Under the pieces are notes generated by a model, which had not been told where the DNA came from, searched no databases, and saw only the letters and a program-made list of their open reading frames with translations. Positions 12,700 through 27,600 of a stretch of DNA of 64,000 nucleotides are shown one piece after another. The position numbers were made by a program, and so were the translations under genes. Positions within the stretch are counted from its first letter, which is position 1, and each line of letters opens with the position of its first letter. The DNA is from Amborella trichopoda (taxonomy: Eukaryota; Streptophyta; Magnoliopsida; Amborellales; Amborellaceae). The DNA lies in assembly GCF_000471905.2 (NCBI RefSeq), contig NW_006499776.1:1527486-1591485 (forward strand). Reading direction: 5' to 3'.

Positions 12700-15600
12700 G
12701 TCATGCAATATGTACCGAGGCTGAGCAGTTTACGGTAATGAAGTATGGGTCGAGGCTGAGAAGTTAGGGGTTATGCAGTATGGACCGAGGACGAGCTGTT
12801 AGGGGTTATGCAGTAATGACTGAGGTTGAGTAGTTTAGTTTAGTGCAATATGGGCCAAGGTTGAGAAGTTTAGCGTCATGAAGTATTGATTGAGGTAGAG
12901 CAGTTTCTGTTCAGGTAGTATGGACCTACGCTGAGCAATTTAGGGTCATGCGGTTTTGACTGAGGCTGAGTAGTTTAGGGTCATGCATTTGGGACCGAGG
13001 TTGAGCAGTTTAGGGTCATTCATTGTGTATCGAAGCTGAGCAGTTTAGAATCATGTAGTGTGGAACGAGGCTGAGCTGTTTTGGGTCATTCAATATGGAT
13101 CAAGGCTGAGTAGTTTAGGGTCATGCAGAATAAATCAAGGCTGAGCAGTTGAGTGTCATGTTGTATGGACCAAGGCTGAGCAGGTTTGGGTCTTACAGTA
13201 TGGACCTAGGCTGAGATGTTTAGGGTCATACAGTATGGACCGATGCTGAGCAGTTTAGGGTCATGAAGTATGGACCGAGGCTGAGTAGTTTAGGGTAATG
13301 CAGTATGGACCAAGGCTGAGCAATTTAGGGTGATTGGGTATGGGCCGAGGGTGAGCAGTTTAGGGCCTGACTTTATGGATCGAGGCTAAGAAGGTTAGTG
13401 TCATACAGTATGGACCTAGACTGAGCAGTTTATGATAATGAAGTATGGACCGAGACTGGGCAATTAGTGGTTATGCAGTATGGACCGAGGCCTACCACTT
13501 AGGGGTTATACGGGATGAACGGCGGTTGAGCAATTTAAGGTCAAGCAACGTGGGCCAAGGCTGAGAAGTTTAGGGTCATACAATAAGGACTGAGGCAGAG
13601 CAGTTTAGTGTCATGCAGTATGGACCGAGGCTGAACAGTTTAGGATCATGTGGTTTTGACCAAGTCTGAGCAGTTTTAGGTTCATGCAGAGTGGACTTAT
13701 GTTGCGATGTATAGGTTCATGCACAATGGACCGAGGCCGAGCAGATCAGGGTCATTTAGTATGGATCGAGGCTGAGCAGTTTAGGGTCATTCAGTGTTGA
13801 TCGAAGCTAAACAGTTTAGGATCATGCAGTGTGGACTGAGGCTGAGCAGTTTTGGGTCATTCAGTATGGATCGAGGCTGAGCAGTTAAAGGTTATGCAGT
13901 ATGGACCGAGGCTGAACTGTAAAGAATCATGTAGAATGGACCGAGGAATAGCAATTTAATCATGTAGTATGGACCGAGGCTGAGCAGTTTAGGGTCGTGC
14001 TGTAAGGACCGAGGTTGAGCAGTTTAGGGACCAGTAGTATGGACCGAGGCTTAGTAGTTTATGGTCATGAATATGGACTGAGTCTGAGCAGTATAGGGTC
14101 ATGCAGATTGGAGTGAGGCTGAGCAGTTTAGTGTCATGTTGTATGGACGGAGCCAGAGCATTATAAAGTCAACTAATATTGACCGAGGCTAAGCAGTTTA
14201 GGGTTAGCAAGTATGGATCGAGTCTGAGCAGTTTTGGGTCATGTTGAATAAATCGGGGCATAGCTGTTTAGGATCATGCAGTATAGACCGAGGCTGAGTA
14301 GTTTAAGGTGTTGCAGTATGGTAGGCTGAGATTTTTACTGAGGGTGAGAATTTTAGGGTCATACAGTATGGAATGAGGCTCCGCAGTTCATGGCCATGTA
14401 GTGTGGATCAAGGATTTGTAGTTTAGGGTCATGCATTATGGACCGAGGCTGAGCAATTGAGGGTCATGTAGAATAAATCGAGGCGGACCAGTTTAGCATC
14501 ATGCAGTATGAACCAAGGCTGTGCAGTTTAGGGTCTTGCAGTATGGACCTAGGCAGAGATGTTTAGGGTCATGTAGTATGGATCGAGGTTAAGCAGTTTG
14601 GGGTCATGAAGTATGGACAGAGGCAGAGCAATTTAGGGTAATGCATTATGGACCAAGGCTGAGCAGTTTAGGGTCAGACGGTATGGGCCGAGGCTAACCA
14701 GTTTTAGGCCTTACATTATGGATGGAGGCTAAGCAAGTTTGGGTGACGCAATTTGAACCGAGGATGAGCAATTTTGGATAATGTAGTACGGACCGTGTCT
14801 GAGCAGTTAGTGGTAATGCAGTTTGGATAGAGGCCTAGTGATTAGGGGTTATGCAGGATGAACTGAGGTTGAGAAGTTTAGGGTCGTGCAGTGTGGGCCG
14901 AGGCTGAGAAGTTTATGGTCATGCAATAAGGACTGAGGCAGAGCAGTTTAGGGTCATGTAGCATGGACCGAGGCTGAGCAGTTTACGATCATGTGGTTTG
15001 GACCGAGTCTGAGCAATTTAGTTTCATGGAGTGTGAACTTATGTTGCGCTGTTTGGGGTCATGCATTATGGATGGAGGTTGAGCAGATTAGGGTTATTTA
15101 GTATGGATTGTGGCTGAGCAGTTTAGGGTCATGAAGTGTGGAGCGAGGATGAGCAGTTTTGGGTCTTGCAGTTTTGACCCAGGCTGAGCATTTTACGCTC
15201 ATGCAGTATGGACTGAGACTGCACTGTTTTGGGTTATGCAGTTTTGACCGAGGCTGAACTGTTAAGAATCATGTAGTCTAGACCATGGGTGTGCAATTTA
15301 GTAATGTAGTATGGACCGAAGACTATCAATTTAGTCATGTAGTATGGATCACAGCTAAGCAGTTTATGGTCATGCCGTATGGATTGAGCTTGAGAAGTTT
15401 AATGTCTGGCACAATGGACCGAGGTTGAGCAGTTTAGGGCGTGCACTATGGACCGGGGTGAGCAGTTTAGGATTACGCCATATAGACCGAGGCTGAGCAG
15501 TTTAGGGTCATGTAGTATGGACTGAGGCTGAGTAGTTTAGGGTAATGCAATGTGGACCCAGGCTGAGCACTTTCGGGTCATGCAGTATGGCCCGAGGCAA

Positions 15601-18600
15601 AGCAGTTTAGAGTCTTGCAGTATGGAACGAGGCTGAGCAGTTCAGGGTTTATGCAGTATAGACCGAGGCCGAGCTGTTAGGGGCTATGCAATATGGATTG
15701 AGGCTGAGCAGTTTGGTGTCGTGCAGTATGGGTCGAGGCTGAGCCATTTAGGGTCATGCAATATGGACTAAGGCTTAGCAGTATAGGTTCAAGTAGTGTG
15801 GACCGAGGCTGAGAAATTTAGAGACATGCGGTTTTGACAGAGGATGAGCATTTTTTGTTCATGTCGTACAGACCGAGGTTGCACAGTTTAGGGTCATGCA
15901 ATATGGAACAAGGCTGAGATGTTTTGGGTCGTTCAGTATGGATCGAGGCTGAGCAGTTTAGGGTCATGCATAATTAATCGAGGCTAAGTAGTTTAGCGTC
16001 ATGTGGCATGGACAAAGGCTAAGCAGTTCACGGCCATGCAGAATGGACTTAGGCTGAGATGTTTAGGATCATGCATAGTGGTCCGAGGCTGAGCAGTTTA
16101 GGGTCATGAAGTATGGATCGAGGCTGAGTAGTTTAGGATAATGCAGTATGGACCAAGGCTGAGCAGTTTAGGGTCATGCGGTATGGGCTAAGGTTGAGCA
16201 GTTTAAGGCCTGACATTATGGATCGAGGCTAAGAAGGTTAGGGTCATGTAGTACAGACTAAGGCTGAGCAGTTTAGGATGATGCAGTAAGGATCGAGACT
16301 GAGCTGTTAATGGTTATGCAGTATGGACCGAGGCCTAGCATTTAAGGGTTATGTAAGATGGACTGAGGTTGAGCAGTGTGGGCCGAGGCTGAGAAGCTTA
16401 AGGCCATGCAATAAGGACTGAGGCAGAGCAGTCTAGGCTCATGCAGTACGGACCGAGGCTGAGCAGTTTAAGGGTCATGCAATTTGGACGGAGGGTGAGC
16501 AATTTAGGTTCATGCAGTGTGGACTTTGGTTGCGCAATTTAGGGTCATGCATTTTAGAACAAGGCTAAGCAGATTAGGGTTATGCTATGTGGATCGACGC
16601 TGAGCAGTTTAGGGTCACGTAGTGTAGACCGAGGGTAAGTAGTTTTGGGTCATGCAGTGTGAACTGAGGCTGAGCATTTTTGGCTCATGCTGTATAGACC
16701 GAGGCTGAGCAGTTTTGGGTTATGCAGTTTGGTCCGAGGCTGAACTGTTAAGAATCATGTAGTATGGACCGTGCCTGAGCAATTTAGTAGTGTAGTATGG
16801 ACCGAGGACGAGCAATTTAGTCACGTAGTATGGACCGAAGCTGAGCAGTTTATGATCATGCAGTATGGACCGCTCTTGGGAAGTTTAGTGTCCGGTACTA
16901 TGCAGCGAGGCTAAGCAGTTTAAGGTCTCATAGTATGGACCGATGTTGAGCAGTTTAAGGTCATGCAGTATAGACCGAGGCTAAGCAGTTTAGCGTCATG
17001 TAGTATCGACCGAGGGTGAGTAGTTTAGGGTAATGCTGTATGGACCGAGGCTGAGTGCTTTAGGGTCTTGCAGTATGGGCCGAGGCTGAGCAGTTTAGGG
17101 TCTTGCAGTTTGGAACAACGCTAAGCAGTTCAGAGGTTATGCAGTATCGACCGTAGTCGACCAGTTAGGGGTCATCCAGTATGGACGTCTGAGCAGTTTG
17201 GGGTCGTGTAGTATGGGCCGAGGATAGGAAGTTTGGGGTCATGTAGTATGGACTGAGGAAGCGTAGTTTAGGGCCATGCTGTATGGACCGAGGCTGAGCA
17301 GCATAGGTTCATGCGGTTTAGACCGAGGCTTTGATGTTTAGTTCATGCAGTGTGGATTGAGGCTGTGCAGTTTAGGGTCATGCATTATGGTCCGAGGCTG
17401 AGTAGTTTAGGGTCATGCAGTATGGACAAAGGCTGAGCACTTTTGGGTCTTGCGGTACAGCCCGAGGCTGACCAGTTTAAGGTCGTGTACTAAGGACCGA
17501 GGTTCTGTAGTTTACGGTAATGCAGCATGGACCGAGGCTGAGCACTTAAGGGTTATGCACTATTGATCGAGACTAAGCAGTTTAGGGTTTTGCACTATGG
17601 AAGGAGGTTGAACAATTCTAGCATTATGCAGTATAGATCGAGGCCGAGCAGTTAGGGGTTATGCAGCATGGACTGAGGTTGAGCAGGTTGGGGTCGTGCT
17701 GGACGGGCCGAGGCTGAGACGTTTAGGGTCATGCAATATGGACTGAGGTAGAGCAGTTTATGTTCAGGTAGTATGGACTGAGGCTGAGTAGTTTAGGGTC
17801 ATGCTGTTTTGACCGAGGCTAAGCAGTTTAAGTTCATATAGCGTGGACAAAGGTTGCACAGATTAGGGTCATGCATTAGGGACCGAGGCTGAGTAGTTTA
17901 GGGTCATTAGTTGTGGATCGAAGCTGAGCAGTTTCGGATCATGCAGTGTGGAACGAGGCTGAGCTATTTTTGGGTCATTCAGTATGGATCAAGGCCGAGC
18001 AGCTTAGGGTCATGTAGAATAAATTGAGGCTGAGCAGTTTAGCGTCATGTTGTATGGACCATGGTTAAGCAGTTTAGGGTCTTGCAGTATGGACCTAGGC
18101 TGAGATGTTTAGGGTCATAAAGTATGGACCGAGGGGAAGCCGTATAGGGTTATGAAGTATGGATCGAGGCTGAGTAGTTTTGGGTAATGCAATATGGACC
18201 AAGGCTGAGCAGTTTTGGGTGATACGGAACGGGCCGAAGCTGAGCAGTTTAGGGATTGACATTATGGATCGAGGCTAAGAAGTTAGGGTCATGCAGTATC
18301 GACCGAGACTGAGCAGATTATGATAATGTGGTATGGACTGAGGCTGAGCAATTAGTGGTTATGCAGTAAGGGCCGAGGCCTAGCACTTAGGGGTTATACA
18401 GGATGGACTGAGGTTGAGCAGTTTAAGGTCGTGCAGCGTGGGCCGAGGCTGAGAAGTCTAAGGTCATGCAATAATGTCTACGTAAGAGCAGTTTAGGGTC
18501 GTGCAATATCGATCGAGGTTGAGCAGTTTTAGATCTTGCTGTTTGGACGGAGTCTGAGCAGTTTAAGTTCATGCAGTGTGGACTTATGTTGCACTGTTTA

Positions 18601-21600
18601 GGGTCATGTAATATGGACCGAGGCTGAGCTGATTAGGGTTATTTAGTATCGATCGAGGCTGAACAGTTTAGGGTCATGCAGTGTGGACCCAGGCTGAGCA
18701 TTTTATGCTCATCCAGTATGGACCGAGACTGAGCCATTTTGCGTTACGCAGTTTTGCTCCAGGCTGAACTGTTAAGAATCATGTAATATGGACCATGGAT
18801 GAGCAATTTAGTAATGTAGTACTGACCGAAGACTAGCATTTTAGTCATGCAGTCTGGACCAAAGCTAAGCAGATTGTGGTCATGCCGTATGGACCGAGCT
18901 TCAGCAAGGGACCGAGCTTGAGCTGTTTAGGGTCATGCACTATGGACCGATCTTGAGCAGTTTAGGGTTATGAAGTATAGACCGAGGCTGAGCAGTTCAG
19001 GGTCATGTAATATGGACCGAGGCTGAGTAGTTTAGGGTAACGCAGTATGGACCGAGGCTGAGCACTTTAAGGTCATGCAGTATGGGCCGAGGCAGAGCAG
19101 TTTAGGGTCTTTCAGTATGGAAGGAGGCTGAGCAGTTAGGGCTTATGCAGTATGGGCTGAAGTGGAGCAGTCTGGGGTCGTGCAGTATGGGCCGACGCTG
19201 AGATGTTTAGGGTCACGCAGTATGGACTGAGGCAAAGCTATTTAGGTTCAAGTAGTAAGGACCGAGGTGGAGCAGTTGAGGGAGATGCGATTTTGACCGA
19301 GGCTGGGCAGTTTTGGTTCAAGTAGCACGGACCGAGGTTGCATAGTTTTGGGTCATGCATTATGGAACGAGGCTGAGCTATTTTTGGTCATTCAGTATGG
19401 ATTGAGGCAGAGCAATTAGGGTCATGCAGAATAAATCGAGGCTAAGCAGTTTAATGTCATGTAGTATGGACCAAGGATTAGCAGTTTACGGTCTTGCAGT
19501 ATGGGCCTAGGCTGAGATGTTTGGGGTCATGCACTATGGACCGCGGCTGAGCAGTTTAGGGTCATGAAGTATGGATCGAGGCTGAGTAGTTTAAGGTAAT
19601 GCAGTACGGACCATGGCTAAGCAATTTAGGATCATGCGGTATGGGCCGAGGCTGAGTAGTTTAGGATCATGCGGTATGGACCAAGGCTAAGCAGGTTAGG
19701 GTCATGCAGAATGGATCGAGGCTCAGTAGTTTTGGATAATGTAGTATGGACAGAAACTGAGCAGTTAGCGGTTATGCGGTATGGACCGAGGCCTAGCACT
19801 TTGGGGCTATGCAAGATGGACTAAGCTCGAGCAGTTTAAGGTCATGCAGCGTGGGCCGAGGCTTAGAAGTCGAGGGTCTTGCAATAAGGAGTGAAGCATA
19901 ACAGTCTAGGGTCATGCAGTATGGACCGTGGCTGAGCAGTCAAGGGTCATGCATTAGAGACCAAGGCTGTGCAGTTTAGGGTCATTCAGTGTTGATCGAT
20001 GCTGAACAGTTGAGGATCATGCAATGTGGATTGAGGTGAGCAGTTTTGGGCCATTCAGTATGGATTGAGGCAAAGCAGCAAAAGGTTATGCAGTATGAAC
20101 CGAGGCTGAACTATTAAGAATCATGTAGACTGGACAGAGGTAGAGCAAATAAGTCATGTAGTATGGATTGAGGCTGAGCAATTTAGGGTCGGGCAGTATT
20201 GACCAAGGTTGAGCAGTTTAGGGTCCCGCAGTATGGATCGAGGCTTCATAATTTTGGGTCATGCAGTATGGACCGAGTCTGAGCAGTTTAGGGTCATGCA
20301 GATTGGACCGAGGCTGAGTAGTTTAAGGTGTTGCAATATGGGCCTAGGCTGAGATTTTTAGGGTCAGGCAGTATGCACCGAGGGTGAGCAATTTAGGGTC
20401 ATGCAGTACGGAACGAGGCTGAGCAGTTCATGGCCATGTACTGTGGATTGAGGATTTGAAGGTTAGGGTCATGCATTATGGATCGAGGCAGAGCAGTTGA
20501 GGGTCATGCAGAATAAATCGAGGCTGACCAGTTTAGTGCCATGCAGTATGAACCAAGGCTGAGCAGTTTAGGGTCTTGCAGTATGGAGCTAGGCTGAGAT
20601 GTTTAGGTTCATGCAGTATGGATTGAGGCTGAGCAGTTTCGAGTCTTGAAGTATGGACCGAGGCTGAGCAATTTAGGGTAATGCATTATGGACCAAAGTT
20701 GAACAGTTTAGGGTCATGCGGTATGGGCCGAGGCTAAGCAGTTTAGGGCCTTACATTATGGAACGACGCTAAGCAGGTTAGGATCATGCAGTATGGATCG
20801 AGGCTGAGCAGTTTAGAATAATGTAGTATGGACCGAGACTAAATAGTTAGTGGTAATGCAGTATGGACCGAGGCCTAGCAGTTAGGGGTTATGCTGGATG
20901 GACTGAGGTTGAGTTATTTAGGGCCGTGCAGTGTGGGCCGAGGCTGAGAAGTTTAGGGTCATGCAATAAGGACTGAGGCAATGCAGTTTAGGGTGATGTA
21001 ACATGGACGGAGGCTGAGCAATTTAGGATCATGTGCTTTGGATTGAGTCTGAGCAGTTTAGGTTCATGTTGTGTGGATTTATGTCACACTGTTTAGGGTC
21101 ATGCATTATGGACCGAGGCTGAGCAGATTAGGGTTATTTAGTACGTATCAAGGCTGAGCAGTTTAGGATCAAGCAGTGTGGACTGAGGCTGAGCAGTATT
21201 GGGTCATGCAGTGTGGACCGAGGCTGAGTATTTTACGCTCATGCAGTATGGACCAAGACTGAGCCGTTTTTGGTTATGCAGTTTTGACCGATGCTGAACT
21301 CTTAAAAGTCATGTGGTATGGACGGTGGCTGAGCAATTTAGTAATGTAGTATGGGCCGAAGACTAGCAATTTAGTCATGCAGTATGGACCAAAGTTAAGC
21401 AGTTTTTGATCATGCCGTATGGATCGAGCTTGAGCAGTTTAATGTCTTGCACAAATGGACCAAGGCCGAGCAGTTTAAGGTCATGCACCATGGACCAAAT
21501 GTTGAGCAAATTAGGATTTTTCATTAAAGATCGAAGCTGAGCAGTTTAGGGTCATGTAATATGGACCGCGGCTGAGTAGTTTTAGGTAATGCAGTATGGA

Positions 21601-24600
21601 CCGAAGCTGAGCACTTTTGGGTCATGCAGTATGGTCCGAGGCAGAGCAGTTTAGGGTCTCGCAGTATGGCATGAGGCTGAGCAGTTCCAGGGTTATGTAG
21701 TATGGATCGAGGCCGAGCAGTTAGGGGTTATCCAATATGGACTGAGGTTGAGCAGTTTGGGGTCGTGCAGTAAGGGCCAAGGCTGAGACTTTTAGGGTCA
21801 TGCAGTATGGACTAAGGCAGAGTAGTTTAGGTTCAAGTAGTATGGACTGAGGCTGACCAGTTTAGGGACATGCGATTTTGACCGAGGCAGAGCAGTTTTA
21901 GTTCATGAAGTATGGTCCTAAGTTGTGCTGTTTAGGGTCATGCAATATGGAATGAGGCTGAGCTGTTTGGGGTCATTCAGTATGGATCGAGGCTGAGCAG
22001 TTTAGGGTTATGTAGAATAAACCGAGGCTGAGCAGTTTAGCGTCAAGTAGTATGGATCAAGGCTAAGCAGTTTACGGTCTTACAGTATGAGCCTAGGCTG
22101 AGATATTTAGGGTCATGGAGAAAGGACCGAGGCCGAGCAGTTTAGGTCTTGAAATATGGATCAAGGCTGAGTAGTTTAGGGTAATGAAGTATGGACCAAG
22201 GCTGAGCAGTTTAGGGTCAAGCAGTGTTGACCAAGGCTAAGACGTTTAGGATAATGTCGTATGGACTGAGACAGGGCAGTTTAGGATATTGTAGTATGGA
22301 TCAACACTGAGTAGTTAGTGGTCACGCAGTATGGACGGAGGCTGAGCGTTTTAGTCTCATGCAGTACGGGCCGAGGCTGAGAAGTTTTGGGCTATGCAGT
22401 AATGACCGAGGCTGAACTTTTAAGAATCATGTAGTATGTAGCGTGGCTGAGCACTTTTGTAATGTAGTATGGACCGAGGACGAGCAATTTAGTCATGTAG
22501 TATGGATTGAAGCTGAGCAGTTTATGGTCATGCAGTATGGACTGTGCTTGAGAAGTTTAGTGTCCGGCAGTATGGACCAAGGCTGAGCAGTTTGGGGTCA
22601 TGTTATATGGGCCGAGGCTGGGAAGTCTAGGGTCATGCAGTATGGACTAAGGCAAAGTTGTTTAAGGTCATGCAGTATGGACCGAGGCTGAGAAGCATAG
22701 GGTCATGCGGTTAAGACCGACGCTGAGATGTTTAGTTTCATGTTGTGTGGACTGATGCTTTTTCAGCTTAAGGTCATGCAGTATGGACTGAGGCTGAGTA
22801 GTTTAGGGTCATGCACTATGGATCGAGGCTGAACACTTTTGGGTCATGTAGTATGGACCGAGGCTGAGATGTTCATTGCCATGTAGTGTGGACCGAGGCT
22901 GAGCAGTTTAGGGTCTCGCAATATAAATCGAGGCTGGTCAGTTTAGGGTAATGCCGTATGTGCCGAGGCTGAGTAGTTTAGGGTAATGCAGTATGGACTG
23001 ATGTTGAGCAGTTTAGGGTCATACAGTATAGACCGAGGCCGAGTAGTTTAGGGTCATGTAGTATGGACCGAGGCTGAGTAGTTTAGGGTGATGCGATACA
23101 GACCGAGGCTGAGCACTTTAGGATCATGCAGTATGGCCTGAGGCAGAGAAGTTTAGAATCTTGCAGTATGGAATGAGGCTGAGCAGTTCAAGGGTTATGC
23201 AGTATGGACCGAGGCCGAGCAGTTATGGGTTATGCAGTATGGACTGAGGTTGAGCAGTTTGGGGTCGTACAGTAAGGGCCGAGGTTGAGACGTTTAGGGT
23301 CATGCAGTATGGACTGAGGTAGAGCAGCTTAGGTTCAAGTAGTATGGACCGAGGCTAACCAGTTTAGGGACATGCGATTTTGACTGAGGCGGAGCAGTCT
23401 TGGTTCGTGCAGTGTGGACCGAGGTTGCGCAGTTTAGGGTTATGCATTAGAAACCGAGGTTGAGAAGTTTAGGGTCATTGAGTGTGGATCGAAGCGGAAC
23501 AGTTTAGGATCATGCAGTGTGGAACGAGGCTGAGCTATTTTGGGTCATTCAGTATGGATCAAGGCTGAGTAGTTTAGGGTCATACATAATAAATCGAGGT
23601 TGAGCAGTTTAGCATCATGTAATATGGACCAAGGCTAAGCAGTTTAAGGCCTGATATTATGGATAAGAAGGTTGGGGTCATGTAGTATGGACTGAGACTG
23701 AGCAGTTTAGGCTAATGTAGTATGGACCGAGACTTAGCAGTTAGTGGTTTTGCAGTATGGACCAAGGCCTAGCACTTAGGGGTTATGCAGGATAGACTGA
23801 GGTTGAGCAGTTTAAGGTCGTGCAGCATGGGCCGAGGTGGAAAAGATTAGGGTCATGTAATAAGGACTGAGGTAGAGCAGTCAAGTGTCATGCAGTATGA
23901 ACCGAGGCTGTGCAGTTTAGGGTCATGCGGTTCGGACCAAGGCTGAGCAGTTTAGGTTCATGCATTGTGGACTTCAGTTGGGCAATTTAGGGTCATGCAT
24001 TATGGACTGAGGCTGAGCAGATTAGGGTTAAGTAGTATGGATCAAGGCTGAGCAGTTTAGGGTCATGTAGTGCAGGCCCCAGCTGAGTAGTTTTGAGTCA
24101 TGCCGAATGAATCGAGGCTAAGCCTTTTAGGCTCATGCAGTATGGAATGAGGCTGAGCAGTTTTGAGTTATGCAGTTTGGACCGAGGCTGAACTGTTAAG
24201 AATCATGTAATATGGACTGTGGCTGAGCAATTTTGTACTGTAGTATGGACCGAGGACAAGCAATTTAGTCATGTGGTTTGGACCGTAGCTGTGCAGTTTA
24301 TGGTCATGCAGTATGGATTGCGCTTGAGCAGTTTAGTGTCTTGCACAATGAACCGAGGCTGAGCAGTTTAAGGTCATGCAGTATGCACCGATGTTGACTA
24401 ATTTAAGATCATGTAGTATAGACCGAGGCTGAGCAGTTTAGGGTCATGTAGTATGGACCGAGGCTGAGTAGTTTTGGGTAATGTAGTATGAACCGAGGTG
24501 AGCACTTTTGGGTCATCCAGTATGGGCTGAGGCTGAGCAGTTTAGGGTCTTGTAGTATGGAACAAGGCTGAGCAGTTTAGGGGTTATGCAATATAGATCG
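12700..24600. repeat. Satellite domain with higher-order units of about 1.1-2 kb
   Basis: A multi-monomer string that includes a GGGCCTTACATTATGG-type or GGGCCTGACATTATGG-type monomer recurs at roughly 13350, 14700, 16200, 18240, 20740 and, in decayed form, 23650. Related flanks also occur near 19650 and 22200. Each is followed some hundreds of bases later by the TTAAGAATCATGTAG signature. Unit lengths vary from about 1.1 to 2 kb, as expected from repeated unequal exchange and partial deletion. A longer copy relation is superimposed: 13800-15460 matches 19960-21520 at an offset of about 6.0-6.2 kb. Confidence 0.8.
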
Positions 24601-27600
24601 AGGCCAAGCAGTTATGGGTTATGCAGTATGGATCGAGTCTGAGCAGTTTGGGGTCGAGCAGTATGGGCCGAGGTTGAGAAGTTTAGGGTCATGCAGAATG
24701 GACTGAGGTAGAGCAGTTTTGGGTCATGGAGTATGGACCGAGTCTGAGCAGCTTAGGGTCTTGCGGTTTGAACCGAGGCTGAGAGGTTTAGATTCATGCA
24801 GTGTGGACTTAGGTTGTGCAATTTAGGGTCATGCATTATTGACCGAGGCTGAGTAGTTTAGTGTCATGCAGTATGGACCAAGGCTGAGCACATTTGAGCC
24901 ATGTAGTATGGACCGAGGCTGAGCAGTTTACATACCTATAGTATGGACTGAGGCTGAGCGGTTCATGGCCATGTCGTGTGGCTCGAGGCGGAGCAGTTTA
25001 GGGTCATGCAATATAAATCGAGGCGGGTCAACTTAAGGTCTGGCCGTATGGACCTTGGCTGAGCAGTATAGGGTATTGCGGTATGGACGTTGGCTGAGCT
25101 GTTTAGGGTCATGCAGTACGGATCGAGACTGAGCAGTATTTGGCCATGCAGCATGGAATGAGGCGGAGCAGCTTAAGGTCATGCAATAGGGACCGAGGCT
25201 GAGCAGTTTAGGGTAATGAAGTATGGACCAAGCCTGAGAAGTTTAGGGTAATGAAATATGGACCGAGGCTGAGCAGTTAACGGTTATGGAGGATGGCCCG
25301 AGGCCGAGGAGTTAGGGGTTATGCAGTACGAACTGAGGTTGAGCAGTTTGGGGTCGTGCCGTATGGGTCGAGGCAGAGTAGTTTAGGGTCATCTTGTTTG
25401 GACGAAGGCTGAGCAGTTTAGGTTCATGCACTATGGACTGAGGTCGCGCAGTTTAGTATCATGCATTATGGATCTAGGGGGAGCGGTTTAGGGTCATCAA
25501 GTATGGACCGAGGCTTAGTAGTTTAGGGTCATGCAGTATGGACCGAGCCTGAGCAATTTAGGGTCACGTTGTATGGACCGAGGCTGAGCAATTTGGAGTC
25601 ATATTGTACTGACCGAGCCTTAAAATTTTAGGGTCATGCAATATTGATCAAGGCCGAGCAGTATAGCGTCACGTAGTATGGACCGGGGCTGAGCAGCTTA
25701 GGGTCTTGCCGTACCGACCGAGCCTGAGTAGTTAAGGGACATGCAGTACGGACCAAGGCTGAGATATTTAGGGTCATTAAGTATGGACCGAGGCTGAGCA
25801 GTTTATGGTCATGCTGTCTAGGCCGAGGCAGAGCAGTATAGGTTCATGCAATGAGGACCGAGGATGAGAAGTTTAGAGTCATGCAGTATGGACCGAGGCG
25901 AGCAGTTTAGGGTCATGCAATATGGACGGAGGCTAAGAAGTTTATGGTCATGTCGTGTGGACCGAGGCTTTGCAATTTTGGATCATGCATTATGGACTGA
26001 GGATGAAAAGTTTAGGGTCATGCACTACTGACCGAGGCTATGCTGTTTAGGGTCATGTGGTATGGACAGAGGGTACGCACATTAGGGTTTTGCAGAATGG
26101 ACCGAGGCTGAGTAAGTAAGGTCATCCAGTATGGTCCGAGGCTGAACAGTTGAGTGTCATGCCATATGGACCACGGATGAGCGGTTTAAGGTCATGCAGT
26201 GCTCACCGAGGCTAAGCTCTTTTGTGTCATATAGTATGGACCGAGGCTAAGCAGTTTAGGGTCATGCAGTAAGGACCGAGCTTGAGCAGTTTAGGGTCAT
26301 ACAGTATGGACCGAGGCTGAGCATTTCAAGGTCATGCAGTGTGGATCAAGGCGGAGGAGTATAGGGTTATGCAGTATGGATTGAGGCTTAACGGTTAAGG
26401 ATCATGTAGTATGGACCGAGTTTGAGAAATTTAGTCATGTAGTACGGATCGAGGCTGAGAAGTTTTAGGTCATGCAGTATGGACCGAGCTTGAGCAGTTT
26501 ATGGTTCGACAGTATGGACCACGGCTGAGCAGTTTAGGGTCATCCAGTACGGACCGAATCAGAGCAGTTTAGGTTCATGCAGCATAGACAGAGGCTGAGC
26601 AGTTTAGGGTCATGCAGCATGGACCGAACTTGCGCATTTTAGGATCATGCAATATGGACCGAAGCTGAGCAGTTTAAGGACTTGCAATACGGACTGAGCC
26701 TGCATAGTTTAGGGTAATGCAGTCTGGATCGAGGATGAGCAGTTTAAGGTCATTCAGTATGGACCAAGGCTGAGTAGTTTAGGTTCATGTTGTCTAGACC
26801 GAGCTTGAGAAGTTTAGAGTCATGTAATGTGGTCCGTGGCTGTGATGGTTAGGGTCATGCATTGTGGTCTGTGGCTTAGCATTATAGGGTCATGCATTAT
26901 GGACCGAGGATGAGCAGTTTAGGGTCATGCATAATGGACTGAGGCTGTGCAGTTTAGGGTCACGCAGTATGGACCGAGGCTGAGCAGTTTAGGGTCATGC
27001 AGCATGCATCGAGGCTGAGTAGTTTAGCGTCATGCAGTGTGAACTGAGGCGGACGCGTTTAGGGTCGTGCAGTTTGGACCAACGTTGAGCAGTTTAGGGT
27101 CTTGTTGTATTAGTAAGCTAGAGTAATTTTAGGTCATGATGTATGGACCGAGGCTGAGAAGTTTATTGTCATTCATTATGAACAGAGGCTGAGCTGTTTA
27201 GTGTCACGCTGTCAAGACTGAGGTTGAGCAGTTGAGGGTCACGCAATGTTGACCGAGGCTGAGAAGTTTAGGGACATGCAGTGTGGACCAAGGCTGAGCA
27301 ATTGAAGGTCATGTAGTATGGACCGAGGCTGAGCAGTTTATGGTCTTGCAATGTGTACCAAGATTAACAGTTTAGCGTCATGTATTATGGAACTAGGATG
27401 AGCAATTTAGGGTCATGCATTATGGACTGAGGCTGAGCTGTTTAGGGTCATGCAGCATGGAACGAGCTTGAGCAGTTTATGGTCATGCAGTATGGAACGA
27501 GGCTGAGCAGTTTATGGTCATGCCATGTGCACAGAGGCTTAGCAGTTTAGGGTCATGCATTTGGACCGAGGATGAGCAGTATAGGGTCATGCATTACGGA

